Below, piece by piece: positions 8,581 through 16,443 of a stretch of DNA of 30,429 bases (positions are counted from its first letter, which is position 1; each line of letters begins with the position of its first letter). Origin of the DNA: Anaerolineaceae bacterium UBA5365 (GTDB taxonomy: Bacteria; Chloroflexota; Anaerolineae; Anaerolineales; Anaerolineaceae); the NCBI GenBank assembly GCA_002407905.1, contig DHPL01000025.1, positions 101,422 to 131,850 of the forward strand, written 5' to 3'. The position numbers and the translations under genes were made by a program. Under the pieces are notes generated by a model. That model was not told the DNA's origin and did no database searches. It saw nothing but the letters and a program-made list of their open reading frames with translations.

Positions 8581-8982
8581 CTAAAGCATTTGTTCCAGGG
8601 TGGAATTCTTGAGGTGGTTGATGAGCATTTGCTCAGTCCCCAACCAGAAGGTGCGCAGGGTGCATTCTTCGCAGAGCGTGCAGCAGTTGGGGTCCCGCGT
8701 GCATTGAATCAGGCCGATGGGGCCGTCGATGGCGGTAACGACATCGTAAATTGTGATTTCGGAGGGGGCCTTAGCCAATGAGATGCCGCCACGGGCGCCG
8801 CGGCGGGTGGAAATGAGGCCGGCATTGCTAAGCTGCGAGTTGATGCGGCTGAGGAACATGCGCGACATATGCATCTCCTCGGCAATGACATTGGATGGGG
8901 CTTGTTTGCCAGGGCCCAGGCGGGCAACGAAAAGCAAGGCTCGCAAAGCGTAGTCGGCTTGGTTGGTGATCTGCATTGACAT
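8581..8982 (-). CDS. Rrf2-family iron-sulfur transcriptional regulator
   Basis: This 133-residue protein is a winged-helix repressor. The N-terminal MQITNQADYALRALLFVA is the classic Rrf2 opening, and the wing RRGARGGISLAKAP lies at 60-73. Five cysteines at 94, 100, 101, 104 and 107 form a C-x5-CC-x2-C-x2-C cluster, so it very likely carries a [2Fe-2S] or [4Fe-4S] sensor like IscR or NsrR. The start at 8982 was chosen because GGGGAG sits 6 bases upstream; an in-frame ATG at 9000 lacks a site. An AT-rich dyad upstream may be its own operator. The adjacent genes (GlsB-family, comEC) give no hint of the regulon. Confidence 0.88.
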   Translation of the reverse strand: MSMQITNQADYALRALLFVARLGPGKQAPSNVIAEEMHMSRMFLSRINSQLSNAGLISTRRGARGGISLAKAPSEITIYDVVTAIDGPIGLIQCTRDPNCCTLCEECTLRTFWLGTEQMLINHLKNSTLEQML

Positions 8983-9037
8983 AGGTTTCTCCCCGGGCAT
9001 AGACCGCAGCGATTAAACTGCATCACTCAATCTATAT

Positions 9038-9056
9038 AATTATTGTAAAAATAATT
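9038..9056. promoter_or_regulatory. Inverted repeat upstream of the Rrf2 gene
   Basis: AATTATT and AATAATT form a perfect 7-bp inverted repeat around GTAAA, 56 bases upstream of the Rrf2 start. Repressors of this family often control themselves, so it may be the operator. It does not resemble the known IscR or NsrR boxes. AT-richness alone could also produce it. Confidence 0.35.
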
Positions 9057-9102
9057 CTACATCAAATCAGGCATTTCGGGCGAAAACGAAAGCCGGATTG
9101 AT

Positions 9103-11454
9103 TTAATGGCCCGCAAACGGCAGAAAAGCAGCCCCATCGCTGCCGAAGCGCAGTTCCCGGCCGGGACTGAATGGGAGCTGCTGAAGCTCCTGGCTAGTAG
9201 AAGAAGGCTTGGCGGATGGCAGCAAAAGCAATTGCCCGCCGGTTGCCAGGCTGGGCAGCCAGGAGAGTTCGTTAAGGGTTGTTGGGTTTGCCTGGCCCTC
9301 CAAGGAAAAGAACGCGTTCGCCTGGGCGAAGTTGAGGGCCAGGCTCTGCAAGCCCTGGGGCTTACTTTCCAGGACGATGGCGCCGGCTTCGCTGAATTTG
9401 ATTTCGGCATGCGCTTCAAGCCGGGCGAAGGGAATATTCGAACTGGCGAAGAGGTCCGTGAGCCTTTGGCCGGTGAGCGTATTGCCGGGCTCGCAGGCAA
9501 AGAGCACCTGCTTGACGCGTAATTGCCCCGGCAGTTCAGAGTAGGAGCGCAGGTCCGCGGCTTTGCAGGCGGGGACGAGCAGGAGGTCCAGTTTGGGGTC
9601 CATGGCAGGGGTCCAGCGGGCCAGCGTTTCAGCCATCTGCCGGGCCGGCAGGCGGCTGCCGAGCAAGACGGTTTGACCTTCCGGCAAGCGCATGTATACC
9701 AGGGGGCTGGCCTCCGTGGCCAGCAGACGCAGTTCCAAACGCCCGTTAGGCAAGGCAGCCACGCGCATCCAAACCAAAGCTGAGAGCAGTGCCAGCAGGG
9801 GCAGTATGAGGCTTGGGCTGAGTATCTTTTTACGCAAGGGGACGCGGGGCTGATGGATGAGTATCAGCCAGCCCAAAGCGTAAACCAGAATCACCCAGAG
9901 GAATGAGAAGCGGGGCAGGCTCAGGCTTTGGGGCATGATGACTGCCAGGCGGGCCACGATCTGATTGGTGACCCAGGCCGGGATCCAGGCCACCCAGGCC
10001 AGCAATTTGCCCAGGGGCAGGTAGATCAGCCCGCCCAGCATGGCCAGGAGGCCCATGATCATCACCGCGCCCTGCAAAGGAAGAATGAGCGGGTTGGCGA
10101 TGAGAAAGAGCGGGGAAAGGCTGCGGAAATGGAAGGCCAAAAGCGGCATGACCATGCCCTGGGCAATGAGGGTGAGAAGGAAGATCTCACTGATGGCCTT
10201 AGCGAGCCGGGCAGCCTTGGTTTCACCCAGGCGTTCCGCCAGATAAAATTCCACCCGGGCATGGGCTGGGCCGGCAAAAAGCAGGAGACCCAAGGTGGCC
10301 ATCGCGCTGAGCTGGAAGCCGATATCCCAGGGCAGGTGCGGGTCCAGAATCAGCATGATCACGATGGAGAATCCCAGGGCGTTCAACCCGCTGCCACGCC
10401 GGCCGATGCTCGCGCCGAGGGCGGCCACACAGCCCATGATGGCGGCGCGCAAAACCGAGGCTGAGGCCCCTACCAGGAGGCTGTAGAGCCAGAGCACCAG
10501 GATGGTGAGCACCAGGCCGATGTAAGGCCCCAGGCGTTTTTGAAAGAGACGGGCAACCACCCCTGCCAGAATGGCCATGTTGAAGCCCGAGATGGCGATC
10601 ACATGGGCGGTGCCGGTGAGGGCGTAGGCGTCTTTGAGGGCCTTGGGGATGGCGCTTTCATCGCCCAGAAGGATGCCGCGCAGCAGGGCGTTCTCTGGGT
10701 GGGGAAAGATGGCATCCAGCACGTCTGCCCCGCGGCTGCGCAGGCCGTCAAGGGCCTGCAAAAGCGGGTTGCCGGCATTGACGCCGATGCGGGTGACCTG
10801 CCCGTGACTCAGGTAGGAGTAGACGCCTTTGTGGGCCAGGTAGCTGCGGTAGGAAAAGTTGCTGCCCTCAGGCGGCGCTTCCAGCTCGCCGCGCACGATC
10901 AGCAGATCGCCATAGCGAAAATCCAGCTTGCTTTGGGTTTGAACCAGGAGTTTCCCACGCGGTGCCTGAACTTCCTGCCCGTCCGGACCGCGTAAACTGA
11001 GGGCCTGCACCGTGAGCGCCGTAGCCCAGGCCTGTTTGGCAGGGGCTTGGGTTACCAGGACGCGTAGAGTCACCGGACCCGACTCATGATAAAAGGCCAG
11101 GGCCTGAGGGCCAGTGCCGGGCAAGCTGAGCATATAAAGCGCCGCGGTGAACGCCAGAGCGGCGGCCAGGAGCGGGAGGGGGAAAGCCGGCAGCTTTACG
11201 CGCCGGAGCTCCTGCAAGGCGCGGGGCATTCCGGTGAGGATGGGCAGGGCTGCTGCCGCAGCCAGAAGCAGCCACCCCCAGGCCGGCCATTGCAGGTACT
11301 CGGCGCCAAGGGGCCCGCAGAGCGCCGCCAGGGCCAGCCAAAAGAAGGGCAAGGCCGCAGGGATGCGCAGTTGGGCGCGCTGTTCCAGCGGGGAGGGTAT
11401 CTCGGAGGGCTCAGCTTGAGTTTGTAAAACAAAATCGCGCTGGGCAGTCAACAT
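9103..11454 (-). CDS. comEC: ComEC/Rec2-family DNA-uptake channel with degenerate C-terminal domain
   Basis: The protein has 783 residues, the usual size. Two early membrane hairpins are followed by an OB-like DUF4131 region at about 128-225 (PRGKLLVQTQ, YGDLLIVRGELEAP). The Competence domain then runs from GILLGDESAIPKAL near 262, through the hallmark TGTAHVIAISGFNMAI, to about 520. ComEC carries single-stranded DNA across the inner membrane during transformation. The C-terminal 220 residues occupy the place of the metallo-beta-lactamase domain, yet the HxHxDH motif is absent: the equivalent strand reads LLLVPACKAADL near 628. The gene starts 3 bases after the EamA-transporter stop codon, so the two are co-translated. 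No good Shine-Dalgarno sequence is seen. Confidence 0.9.
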   Translation of the reverse strand: MLTAQRDFVLQTQAEPSEIPSPLEQRAQLRIPAALPFFWLALAALCGPLGAEYLQWPAWGWLLLAAAAALPILTGMPRALQELRRVKLPAFPLPLLAAALAFTAALYMLSLPGTGPQALAFYHESGPVTLRVLVTQAPAKQAWATALTVQALSLRGPDGQEVQAPRGKLLVQTQSKLDFRYGDLLIVRGELEAPPEGSNFSYRSYLAHKGVYSYLSHGQVTRIGVNAGNPLLQALDGLRSRGADVLDAIFPHPENALLRGILLGDESAIPKALKDAYALTGTAHVIAISGFNMAILAGVVARLFQKRLGPYIGLVLTILVLWLYSLLVGASASVLRAAIMGCVAALGASIGRRGSGLNALGFSIVIMLILDPHLPWDIGFQLSAMATLGLLLFAGPAHARVEFYLAERLGETKAARLAKAISEIFLLTLIAQGMVMPLLAFHFRSLSPLFLIANPLILPLQGAVMIMGLLAMLGGLIYLPLGKLLAWVAWIPAWVTNQIVARLAVIMPQSLSLPRFSFLWVILVYALGWLILIHQPRVPLRKKILSPSLILPLLALLSALVWMRVAALPNGRLELRLLATEASPLVYMRLPEGQTVLLGSRLPARQMAETLARWTPAMDPKLDLLLVPACKAADLRSYSELPGQLRVKQVLFACEPGNTLTGQRLTDLFASSNIPFARLEAHAEIKFSEAGAIVLESKPQGLQSLALNFAQANAFFSLEGQANPTTLNELSWLPSLATGGQLLLLPSAKPSSTSQELQQLPFSPGRELRFGSDGAAFLPFAGH

Positions 11455-11457
11455 GGG

Positions 11458-12429
11458 TCAGGCCTGGGGCGTACCGCCGGGCAAGCCTGCCTGAGGCAGG
11501 GCGGGCGGCGAAGATTCGGCGTCTTCCACGGTGGCGGTGGGCTGGGGTTTGATCTGCACCAGGATGAGGCCCAGGATGAGGATGCCGATTCCCAGCCATT
11601 GGCGCGGCAGGACCGTTTCGTTGAGCATCCAGACCCCCAACAGCGTGGCCCAAATCACATAGGTGGCGCCGGCCAAGGAGGCCTCATAGGAGCGCAGGGT
11701 GCGCAGTACCAGATTCCAGAGAATCATCCCCAGAGCCCGCACCGCAAGGCCGGTGAAAAGGATGCTGCCCCAGGACTCCAGGTTGGGCACGCTGAGGTTC
11801 CAGCCGGCAAGGCTGAAGTACATGATCATGCCCATCGTGCCGCCAATGACCATCGGGATGGTGGCGATAATGTTGTTGCTGATTTTGCCTTTGGTTTCCA
11901 GCACCAGCTTGCGCGAGAGGTTGTTAAAGTAGGCCATGCCGGTCACCGCCAGCATTGCCATCACAATGCCCCAAAGCTCGCTGCCCTGGGGGCGGGCCGG
12001 GAAGAAAACATAGACCCCAATGAGGACAACAAAGGCCCCCAGCAATTGCCAGCGATTGGGTTTCTCGCCCAGCATGAGCACCGAAAAGAAAATGGTGATC
12101 AGGCTGACCATGTTCTGCAGGAACGAGTGCGTGGTGGCTTTCATGAAGCTGAGCGAGAAGGTGGAGAGGCTGCCGATCACGTAGATGGCGATGGCGATCT
12201 GGATCAGGTAAAACCAAACCCGGGGGGTGAGGTCTTTGAAGGGGATGCGTTCTTTTTTGATCACGAAGGTGTAGAGGCAGGCCCCCAGGATGGCAAAGAG
12301 CAGGCTGAAGCCCATGAATGCGGAGGGATTCATCTGCGTAAAGGTGTCTTTGGCCCAGATGTTGCCAATAGCCAGACAAATCTTGGTGAAAACGACGATC
12401 GCGAGGGCAAAATACCGATTTTTAACCAA
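11458..12429 (-). CDS. EamA/DMT-superfamily transporter
   Basis: The protein has 323 residues with ten hydrophobic segments in two EamA repeats. LGEKPNRWQLLGAFVVLIGVYVF (about 122-144) and LNETVLPRQWLGIGILILGLILV (about 271-293) are the conserved repeat endings. The C-terminus is a short Pro/Ala-rich cytoplasmic tail. Substrates of this superfamily range from amino acids and nucleosides to drugs, and nothing here identifies one. The start codon is TTG at 12429: GGAG stands 7 bases upstream and no ATG is nearby. TAGAAT at 12468-12463 is a plausible -10. It is co-transcribed with comEC, which begins 3 bases after its stop codon. Confidence 0.82.
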   Translation of the reverse strand: MVKNRYFALAIVVFTKICLAIGNIWAKDTFTQMNPSAFMGFSLLFAILGACLYTFVIKKERIPFKDLTPRVWFYLIQIAIAIYVIGSLSTFSLSFMKATTHSFLQNMVSLITIFFSVLMLGEKPNRWQLLGAFVVLIGVYVFFPARPQGSELWGIVMAMLAVTGMAYFNNLSRKLVLETKGKISNNIIATIPMVIGGTMGMIMYFSLAGWNLSVPNLESWGSILFTGLAVRALGMILWNLVLRTLRSYEASLAGATYVIWATLLGVWMLNETVLPRQWLGIGILILGLILVQIKPQPTATVEDAESSPPALPQAGLPGGTPQA

Positions 12430-12635
12430 AAAAGAGCTCCTTAGGGGTCATCCCAAGCCTTTATTCTAACCGAGGAGCCGGACGCAGCCAGGGTTGCCGG
12501 CATTTAGGGGAGCGATGTGAGCCTTTCAGGCTTTCGGCGGCATTTGATTGAGGGAGAGGTGTGAGAAAAAAGGTCTGCGGAAAAAGGAGGACTTTACTGC
12601 TCCGAAATCGGCAAAGGGTTCCCCGTTCAGCCCAG

Positions 12636-13415
12636 TCAGGGCTGGATCAATGCCGCCAGACGCTGCAACTGATCGGACAGGGCGGTAGGGTCTTCGCGGA
12701 AGTACTCCAGGGTTATCCATTCCGGCGCGGCGCGGGCGAGGGTCCAATCCAGGAGCTCGTAATCCTCCCGGCTCAGGGGCTGGTGGGCATCGAAGAGGCG
12801 GCCGCTGCGTTCGTCGCGGCGGGTGCCAGCCAGGTGCATCTGGACCACGTGCTCCAACGGCAGCGCCTTGATGTAGGCGTGCACGTCCATACGCCGGGCT
12901 TCGGCGGCGATGCGGGCATGGGCCAGATCCAAGAGGAGTTTGCAGCCGGTGGCCTCCTGCACCTGCCAGATGGTTTCGGGCTCGCTCTCAAAACGGTATT
13001 TGCGCGGGTGCAAGGCAGGCATGTTTTCCAGGATCACCGGGCGCTTAAAGCGTAATTGCAGTTTCTTGACCTGCTGGATAAAGCGCCGGATGCTGCCGGT
13101 TGGGCTGGGCTGCGGCAAAAAGAGCTTCCATCGCAGGGCCGGGATGGTAATCAGGGCGGGCAAGGGCGCCAGGTGGATGGAAACCCAGGGGCTTTGGGGG
13201 CAGAGCTGGATGTACTCCCGCAGGGCTTGATAGCCAGCCTGGTCAAAGCGCATCCGGCCCTGATGAAAATGGAAGGGCATCTCCGGCAGGATCTCCCGCG
13301 CTTCGCGGATGGCCTGAGGCGGCAGGGCAGGCACCCATTCGATGGCGTCCACATGCAAACTGCCGGCGGTGAGGCCGCTCACAAGGGCCTGGGAATGATT
13401 GACAGAGAGTTTCAC
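12636..13415 (-). CDS. DUF692-like TIM-barrel protein, putative metal-dependent enzyme
   Basis: The protein has 259 residues. It follows the DUF692 (COG3220) pattern: LENMPA (E130), LLLDLAHARIA (D163, H166), VVQMHLAG (H194), LFDAHQP (D209, H211) and ITLEYF (E237), with earlier H49/H51 and H81. These positions match the metal ligands of multinuclear iron oxygenases such as MbnB and TglH, which modify cysteines in peptides. No precursor peptide or partner protein (DUF2063 or RRE type) is nearby. It starts with GTG in a GTGA overlap with the stop of the ABC ATPase gene, so it is made together with an importer. That suggests it acts on the imported compound, or that this is a TIM-barrel branch with another reaction. 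The fold call is fairly sure; the reaction is not known. Confidence 0.72.
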   Translation of the reverse strand: MKLSVNHSQALVSGLTAGSLHVDAIEWVPALPPQAIREAREILPEMPFHFHQGRMRFDQAGYQALREYIQLCPQSPWVSIHLAPLPALITIPALRWKLFLPQPSPTGSIRRFIQQVKKLQLRFKRPVILENMPALHPRKYRFESEPETIWQVQEATGCKLLLDLAHARIAAEARRMDVHAYIKALPLEHVVQMHLAGTRRDERSGRLFDAHQPLSREDYELLDWTLARAAPEWITLEYFREDPTALSDQLQRLAALIQP

Positions 13416-14179
13416 GTATTGCTTTCCCTGAAGAGGGCGGCATGCAGGCGGCCTGCCAGTTCCATGAAGGCTGGTGTGTAGCGCAGCTCCGGCTGGCGCG
13501 GCCGGGGCAGGTTGATCGGCAGGTCCAGGCTGATGCGCGCGGGGCGGCGGGTGATCACCAGAACGCGGTCTGCCAGGAAGACGGCCTCCTGGATGGAGTG
13601 GGTGACCATGAGGACAGTTTTATGCGCCTCGGACCAAACCCGCAGGAGTTCAAAACCCATGCGTTCGCGATTGAGCTCGTCCAGCTGACCGAAGGGCTCA
13701 TCCAGGAGCAGGATCTCGGGGTCCTGTACGAGGGAGCGGGCAATGGCCACGCGCTGGGCCATACCGCCGGAGAGCTCATGCGGCCAGGAGCGTTCAAAGC
13801 CCTGCAGCCCCACCAGGCTGATCATTTTGGCCACGCGCTCGCTGATCTCGGGGGAGGAAAGGCCTTCGATTTCGAGCGGCAGGGCGATGTTGGCCTGCAG
13901 GCTGCGCCAGGGCATCAGGTTGGGTTTCTGGAAGACCAACCCCGTATTCACGCCCCCCGGCCGCGCGGCAAAGCTGATCTCGCCGCTGGTGGGGGTGATG
14001 AGGCCGGCCAGAGTGCGCAGCAGGGTGCTTTTACCGCCGCCCGATGGGCCCAAAAGGCAGGTGAAGGCGCCTTCGTCCAGATCGAAGCTGATTCCATCCA
14101 GCACTTCAAGGCTGCCATCTTCTTCGATAAAATCCACATGCAGGTCGCGGACCTGCAGCGCTTTAGGGGATGAACTCAT
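13412..14179 (-). CDS. ABC transporter ATP-binding protein, NitT/TauT type
   Basis: This 255-residue ATPase powers the importer encoded by the two upstream genes. It has Walker A GPSGGGKST at 44-52, Q-loop Q84, signature LSGGM at 136-140, Walker B LLLDEP at 157-162 and switch His194 in VTHS. The sequence after the signature (AQRVAIARSL, EPFGQLDELNRE) is that of the SsuB/TauB/NrtD/ThiZ group. It overlaps the binding-protein gene by 17 bases and the DUF692-like gene by 4, so the whole set is translationally coupled. Confidence 0.92.
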   Translation of the reverse strand: MSSSPKALQVRDLHVDFIEEDGSLEVLDGISFDLDEGAFTCLLGPSGGGKSTLLRTLAGLITPTSGEISFAARPGGVNTGLVFQKPNLMPWRSLQANIALPLEIEGLSSPEISERVAKMISLVGLQGFERSWPHELSGGMAQRVAIARSLVQDPEILLLDEPFGQLDELNRERMGFELLRVWSEAHKTVLMVTHSIQEAVFLADRVLVITRRPARISLDLPINLPRPRQPELRYTPAFMELAGRLHAALFRESNT

Positions 14180-15125
14180 TGGTCCAGGCCAGTTTGGTAT
14201 CGGTGGGGTTGGTGATCAGGCCTAAATCCACCAGGAGGGTCTGCATGGTCTGCCAGGCGGGATCCTGGTCTGTGGGCTCGCCGGTTTGCCAAAGTTTGAT
14301 CGATTCTGCCAGGACGGCCTTTTGCACTTCCGCATCGGCCTGAGCCAGGTTTTCAACGTACTTGAGGCTGATCTGGTAGGCCTCCGCGGGGTCTTTGGCT
14401 GTATCCATGATGCCTTTGTGCAGGGCCAGGGCCACCTTGCGCGCCAGATCCGGGTTGTTTTCGCGGGTGGTTTCGTTGGTGACCAGGCTGTTGCTCACCA
14501 ACTGCATCGCGTCTGAAACCTTGAGCAGGTCAATCTCGTAGCCTTGGGCGCGCAGCTGTACCGGTTCGTTGGCCAGGTAAACGACCACGGCGTCCACCTG
14601 ATTGGTCACCAGGGCTTCCACCTGGGTGAAACCGATGGAGCGCAGGGTGTAATCGGCATCGGTGAGGCCATTGGCGGCGGCCAGGGCTTCGAAGCCGATG
14701 TAATTTGCGCCGTAAAGGCCCGGCAGGCCGATTTGCTTGCCTTTGAGGTCCTGGGCGGTGGTGATCCCGGCGCTTTTCAAGGCCGCGACGCCCACGGGAT
14801 AGTCCTTGTACCAGGGCAGGATGGAGACCACCGGCAGGCCCTGGGAGCGGGAAAGCAGCACTTGTTCCCCTGAGGCGATCATGAACTGGTTTTTATTGGC
14901 GCCGACCAGGGCCATGAGGTCAGCTTCGTTGCCATAAGTGAGGCTGAGCTCAATACCGGCTTCGGCAAAGTAACCCTTCTCCATCGCTACGTAAAAGGGG
15001 GCGAACTGGATGTTGGGGATGTAGGTAAGGCCCATGACCAGGGGCTGAAGGGCCGGCTTGGCAGCGGGTGCGCAAGCAGTGAGGCCAAGGAGGAGGGCGG
15101 CGAGAATGAGTAAAGTTTTCTTCAT
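14163..15125 (-). CDS. ABC transporter substrate-binding lipoprotein, NMT1/THI5-like
   Basis: This 320-residue lipoprotein has the signal MKKTLLILAALLLGLTAC with a lipobox L-T-A-C (Cys18), so it is anchored outside the membrane. The mature part begins with VMGLTYIPNIQFAPFYVAMEKGYF, typical of the NMT1/THI5 fold used for hydroxymethylpyrimidine, riboflavin, sulfonates and nitrate. The motifs DLKGKQIGLPG and AVVVYLANEP fit the ThiY/RibY-like side better than the sulfonate side. I recall RibXY riboflavin importers described from Chloroflexi, so a flavin or thiamine precursor is a reasonable guess. No TPP or FMN riboswitch is visible upstream of the operon to support it. It follows the permease gene by 11 bases. 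Confidence 0.88.
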   Translation of the reverse strand: MKKTLLILAALLLGLTACAPAAKPALQPLVMGLTYIPNIQFAPFYVAMEKGYFAEAGIELSLTYGNEADLMALVGANKNQFMIASGEQVLLSRSQGLPVVSILPWYKDYPVGVAALKSAGITTAQDLKGKQIGLPGLYGANYIGFEALAAANGLTDADYTLRSIGFTQVEALVTNQVDAVVVYLANEPVQLRAQGYEIDLLKVSDAMQLVSNSLVTNETTRENNPDLARKVALALHKGIMDTAKDPAEAYQISLKYVENLAQADAEVQKAVLAESIKLWQTGEPTDQDPAWQTMQTLLVDLGLITNPTDTKLAWTNEFIP

Positions 15126-15136
15126 GTTTACCTGTT

Positions 15137-15937
15137 TCAGACCTGTGAGCGCCAGGTCTGCCAGCGTAATAGGCGGCGTTCCAGGAGCAAAATGAGACTA
15201 TAGAGGGTGATGGAGAGCAGCATCATGCTGATGACGGACACAAAAACCAGGGCCGTATCGTACTGGCCGCGGCCAACATTCACCAAAAACCCCAAGCCGC
15301 GGTCCGAGCCGACCATCTCGCCGACGATGGCGCCGATGACCGAGAGCGTGGCGCCCATGCGCAGGCCGCCCATGAAAACAGGCAAGGCCGCGGGCACCTC
15401 CAGTTTGCGCAGAACCTGGGCAGGCGTAGCGCGCAGGGAACCCATCAGCTCGTAAAGGTCGCGCGGGGTCTCGCGGATGCCTACCAGGGTGTTGATCAGC
15501 ACCGGGAAGAGCACCACCAGGGTGCAGATGAGGGTTTTGGAAAAGAGCCCCGGCCCAAACCAGATGATCAGCAGAGGGGCAATGGCCACCATGGGCACGC
15601 TTTGGCTGGCGATGAGAAAGGGCGAGAGCAGGCGTTCGGCGAGGGGCGATTTGGCCAGGAGGTAACCCCCGACGGCGCCAAGAATGGTACCGAAGAGCAG
15701 GCCCAGGAGGATCTCGATGAGCGTGGCTGAAAAATGGCGCAGGAGCAGGCCGCTTGTGAGCGACTCGAGGAATTTTTGCCAGACCTGGGCTGGGCTGGGC
15801 AGGATGAAGCTTGGCAATCCGCTCAGGGAGGCAATGAGCTGCCAGATGAGCAAGGCGAGCAGCAAGGAAGCCAGCACGAGCAAGCCGCGCAGGCGGGCGA
15901 GAGGGTGGGAGGAATGGTTGTTGGCGGGCTTGTGCAT
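15137..15937 (-). CDS. ABC transporter permease, NitT/TauT type
   Basis: This 266-residue permease has about six membrane helices. The EAA loop ELMGSLRATPAQVLRKLEVPAALP, which docks the ATPase, is followed by FMGGLRMGATLSVIGAIVGEMVGSDRGLG, diagnostic for the SsuC/TauC/ThiX group. The frame is open back to 16045, but a near-perfect promoter lies at 15974-16002, inside that extension. The real start must therefore be downstream, and the ATG at 15937 (MHKPANNHSSHP, then the first helix) is the natural choice. It has no Shine-Dalgarno sequence; instead a GGCGCC/GGCGCC hairpin sits 11 bases upstream. It is the first gene of the four-gene operon. Confidence 0.88.
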   Translation of the reverse strand: MHKPANNHSSHPLARLRGLLVLASLLLALLIWQLIASLSGLPSFILPSPAQVWQKFLESLTSGLLLRHFSATLIEILLGLLFGTILGAVGGYLLAKSPLAERLLSPFLIASQSVPMVAIAPLLIIWFGPGLFSKTLICTLVVLFPVLINTLVGIRETPRDLYELMGSLRATPAQVLRKLEVPAALPVFMGGLRMGATLSVIGAIVGEMVGSDRGLGFLVNVGRGQYDTALVFVSVISMMLLSITLYSLILLLERRLLRWQTWRSQV

Positions 15938-15947
15938 GTTAAATAAT

Positions 15948-15963
15948 GGCGCCTGGAGGCGCC
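15948..15963 (-). promoter_or_regulatory. Hairpin at the predicted 5' end of the ABC-importer mRNA
   Basis: GGCGCC, a TCCA loop and GGCGCC form a 6-bp all-GC stem starting about 3-5 bases after the predicted transcription start and ending 10 bases before the permease ATG. Such 5'-end hairpins often protect mRNA or gate translation. No known riboswitch consensus is present. Confidence 0.45.
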
Positions 15964-15973
15964 GGCTGCCTTG

Positions 15974-16002
15974 AGTATAGTGTTTTTGACGGGGGGCGTC
16001 AA
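15974..16002 (-). promoter_or_regulatory. Promoter and operator of the ABC importer/DUF692-like operon
   Basis: On the minus strand, TTGACG (16002-15997) and TATACT (15979-15974) are separated by exactly 17 bases, a near-consensus housekeeping promoter. The -35 is one arm of a perfect inverted repeat, TTGACG-N5-CGTCAA (16002-15986), whose other arm lies in the spacer. This is a classic place for a repressor. No regulator gene lies next to it. The promoter also rules out the longer permease start at 16045. Confidence 0.75.
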
Positions 16003-16179
16003 TTGCTCGTGGTTTTGCCGGGTGGGCAGATGAAGGGCCTTTCATAGGGGTTTACCATACCGGTCAGGGGCATATCAGCAGGGCGCTACTTTACAGGAAT
16101 GGCGCGGAAGTTAGCAAGCGTTTTGCATTGAGTTAGGTCTCAATTGTCATTGGGGAGAAGGCGTGAGAGCAGGCAGAGG

Positions 16180-16443
16180 CTAATAGATGTTTTTGCGGTG
16201 ACCCACCGTGATCACCAGTACTAGCAGGATCTCGTCCTGAATGTCCACAATGATGCGGTAGTCCCCAACCCGGTAACGCCATTCGCCGGAATGATCTCCG
16301 GTGAGGCCCTTGCCTTTTACTCTGGGATTGCTGGTGCCTTCCAAATTCTTGAGCAGCCAGTTGAGAAGCAGTTTCTGAACTGATTTATCCAGTTTGGATA
16401 ACTGCTTTAATGCCCGGTCAGAGATGCGGACAGTAAAGCGCAT
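16180..16443 (-). CDS. Type II toxin, RelE/ParE superfamily
   Basis: The protein has 87 residues. It has the RelE layout: MRFTVRISDRALKQLSKLD helix start, then KGKGLTGDHSGEWRYRVGDYRIIVDI, and the C-terminal VITVGHRKNIY. The lysines (KGKG), the WRYRVG arginine, the GHRK arginine and the final tyrosine correspond to residues used by RelE for ribosome-dependent mRNA cleavage, so the toxin looks intact. The ATG at 16443 shares one base with the antitoxin stop (TGATG). An alternative TTG is 3 bases upstream. Local GC is lower than in the neighbours (27 of 60 bases at 16381-16440), in line with an acquired module. Confidence 0.88.
   Translation of the reverse strand: MRFTVRISDRALKQLSKLDKSVQKLLLNWLLKNLEGTSNPRVKGKGLTGDHSGEWRYRVGDYRIIVDIQDEILLVLVITVGHRKNIY

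Noticed and set aside
9106..12444. Long plus-strand open frames opposite comEC and the EamA gene
   Set aside because: They are antisense shadows of GC-rich genes, with low-complexity Gly/Gln/His-rich translations and no family features.
12430..12635. Precursor peptide for the DUF692-like enzyme
   Set aside because: No cysteine-bearing short frame with a ribosome-binding site is found on the minus strand; the best ATG gives only five residues.
15938..16045. Longer permease start at 16045
   Set aside because: A near-consensus promoter at 15974-16002 lies inside that extension, and the extra residues are not permease-like.
15938..16179. TPP or FMN riboswitch ahead of the ABC importer
   Set aside because: The hallmark conserved segments of neither riboswitch are visible on the minus strand, and the predicted leader is only about 30 bases.
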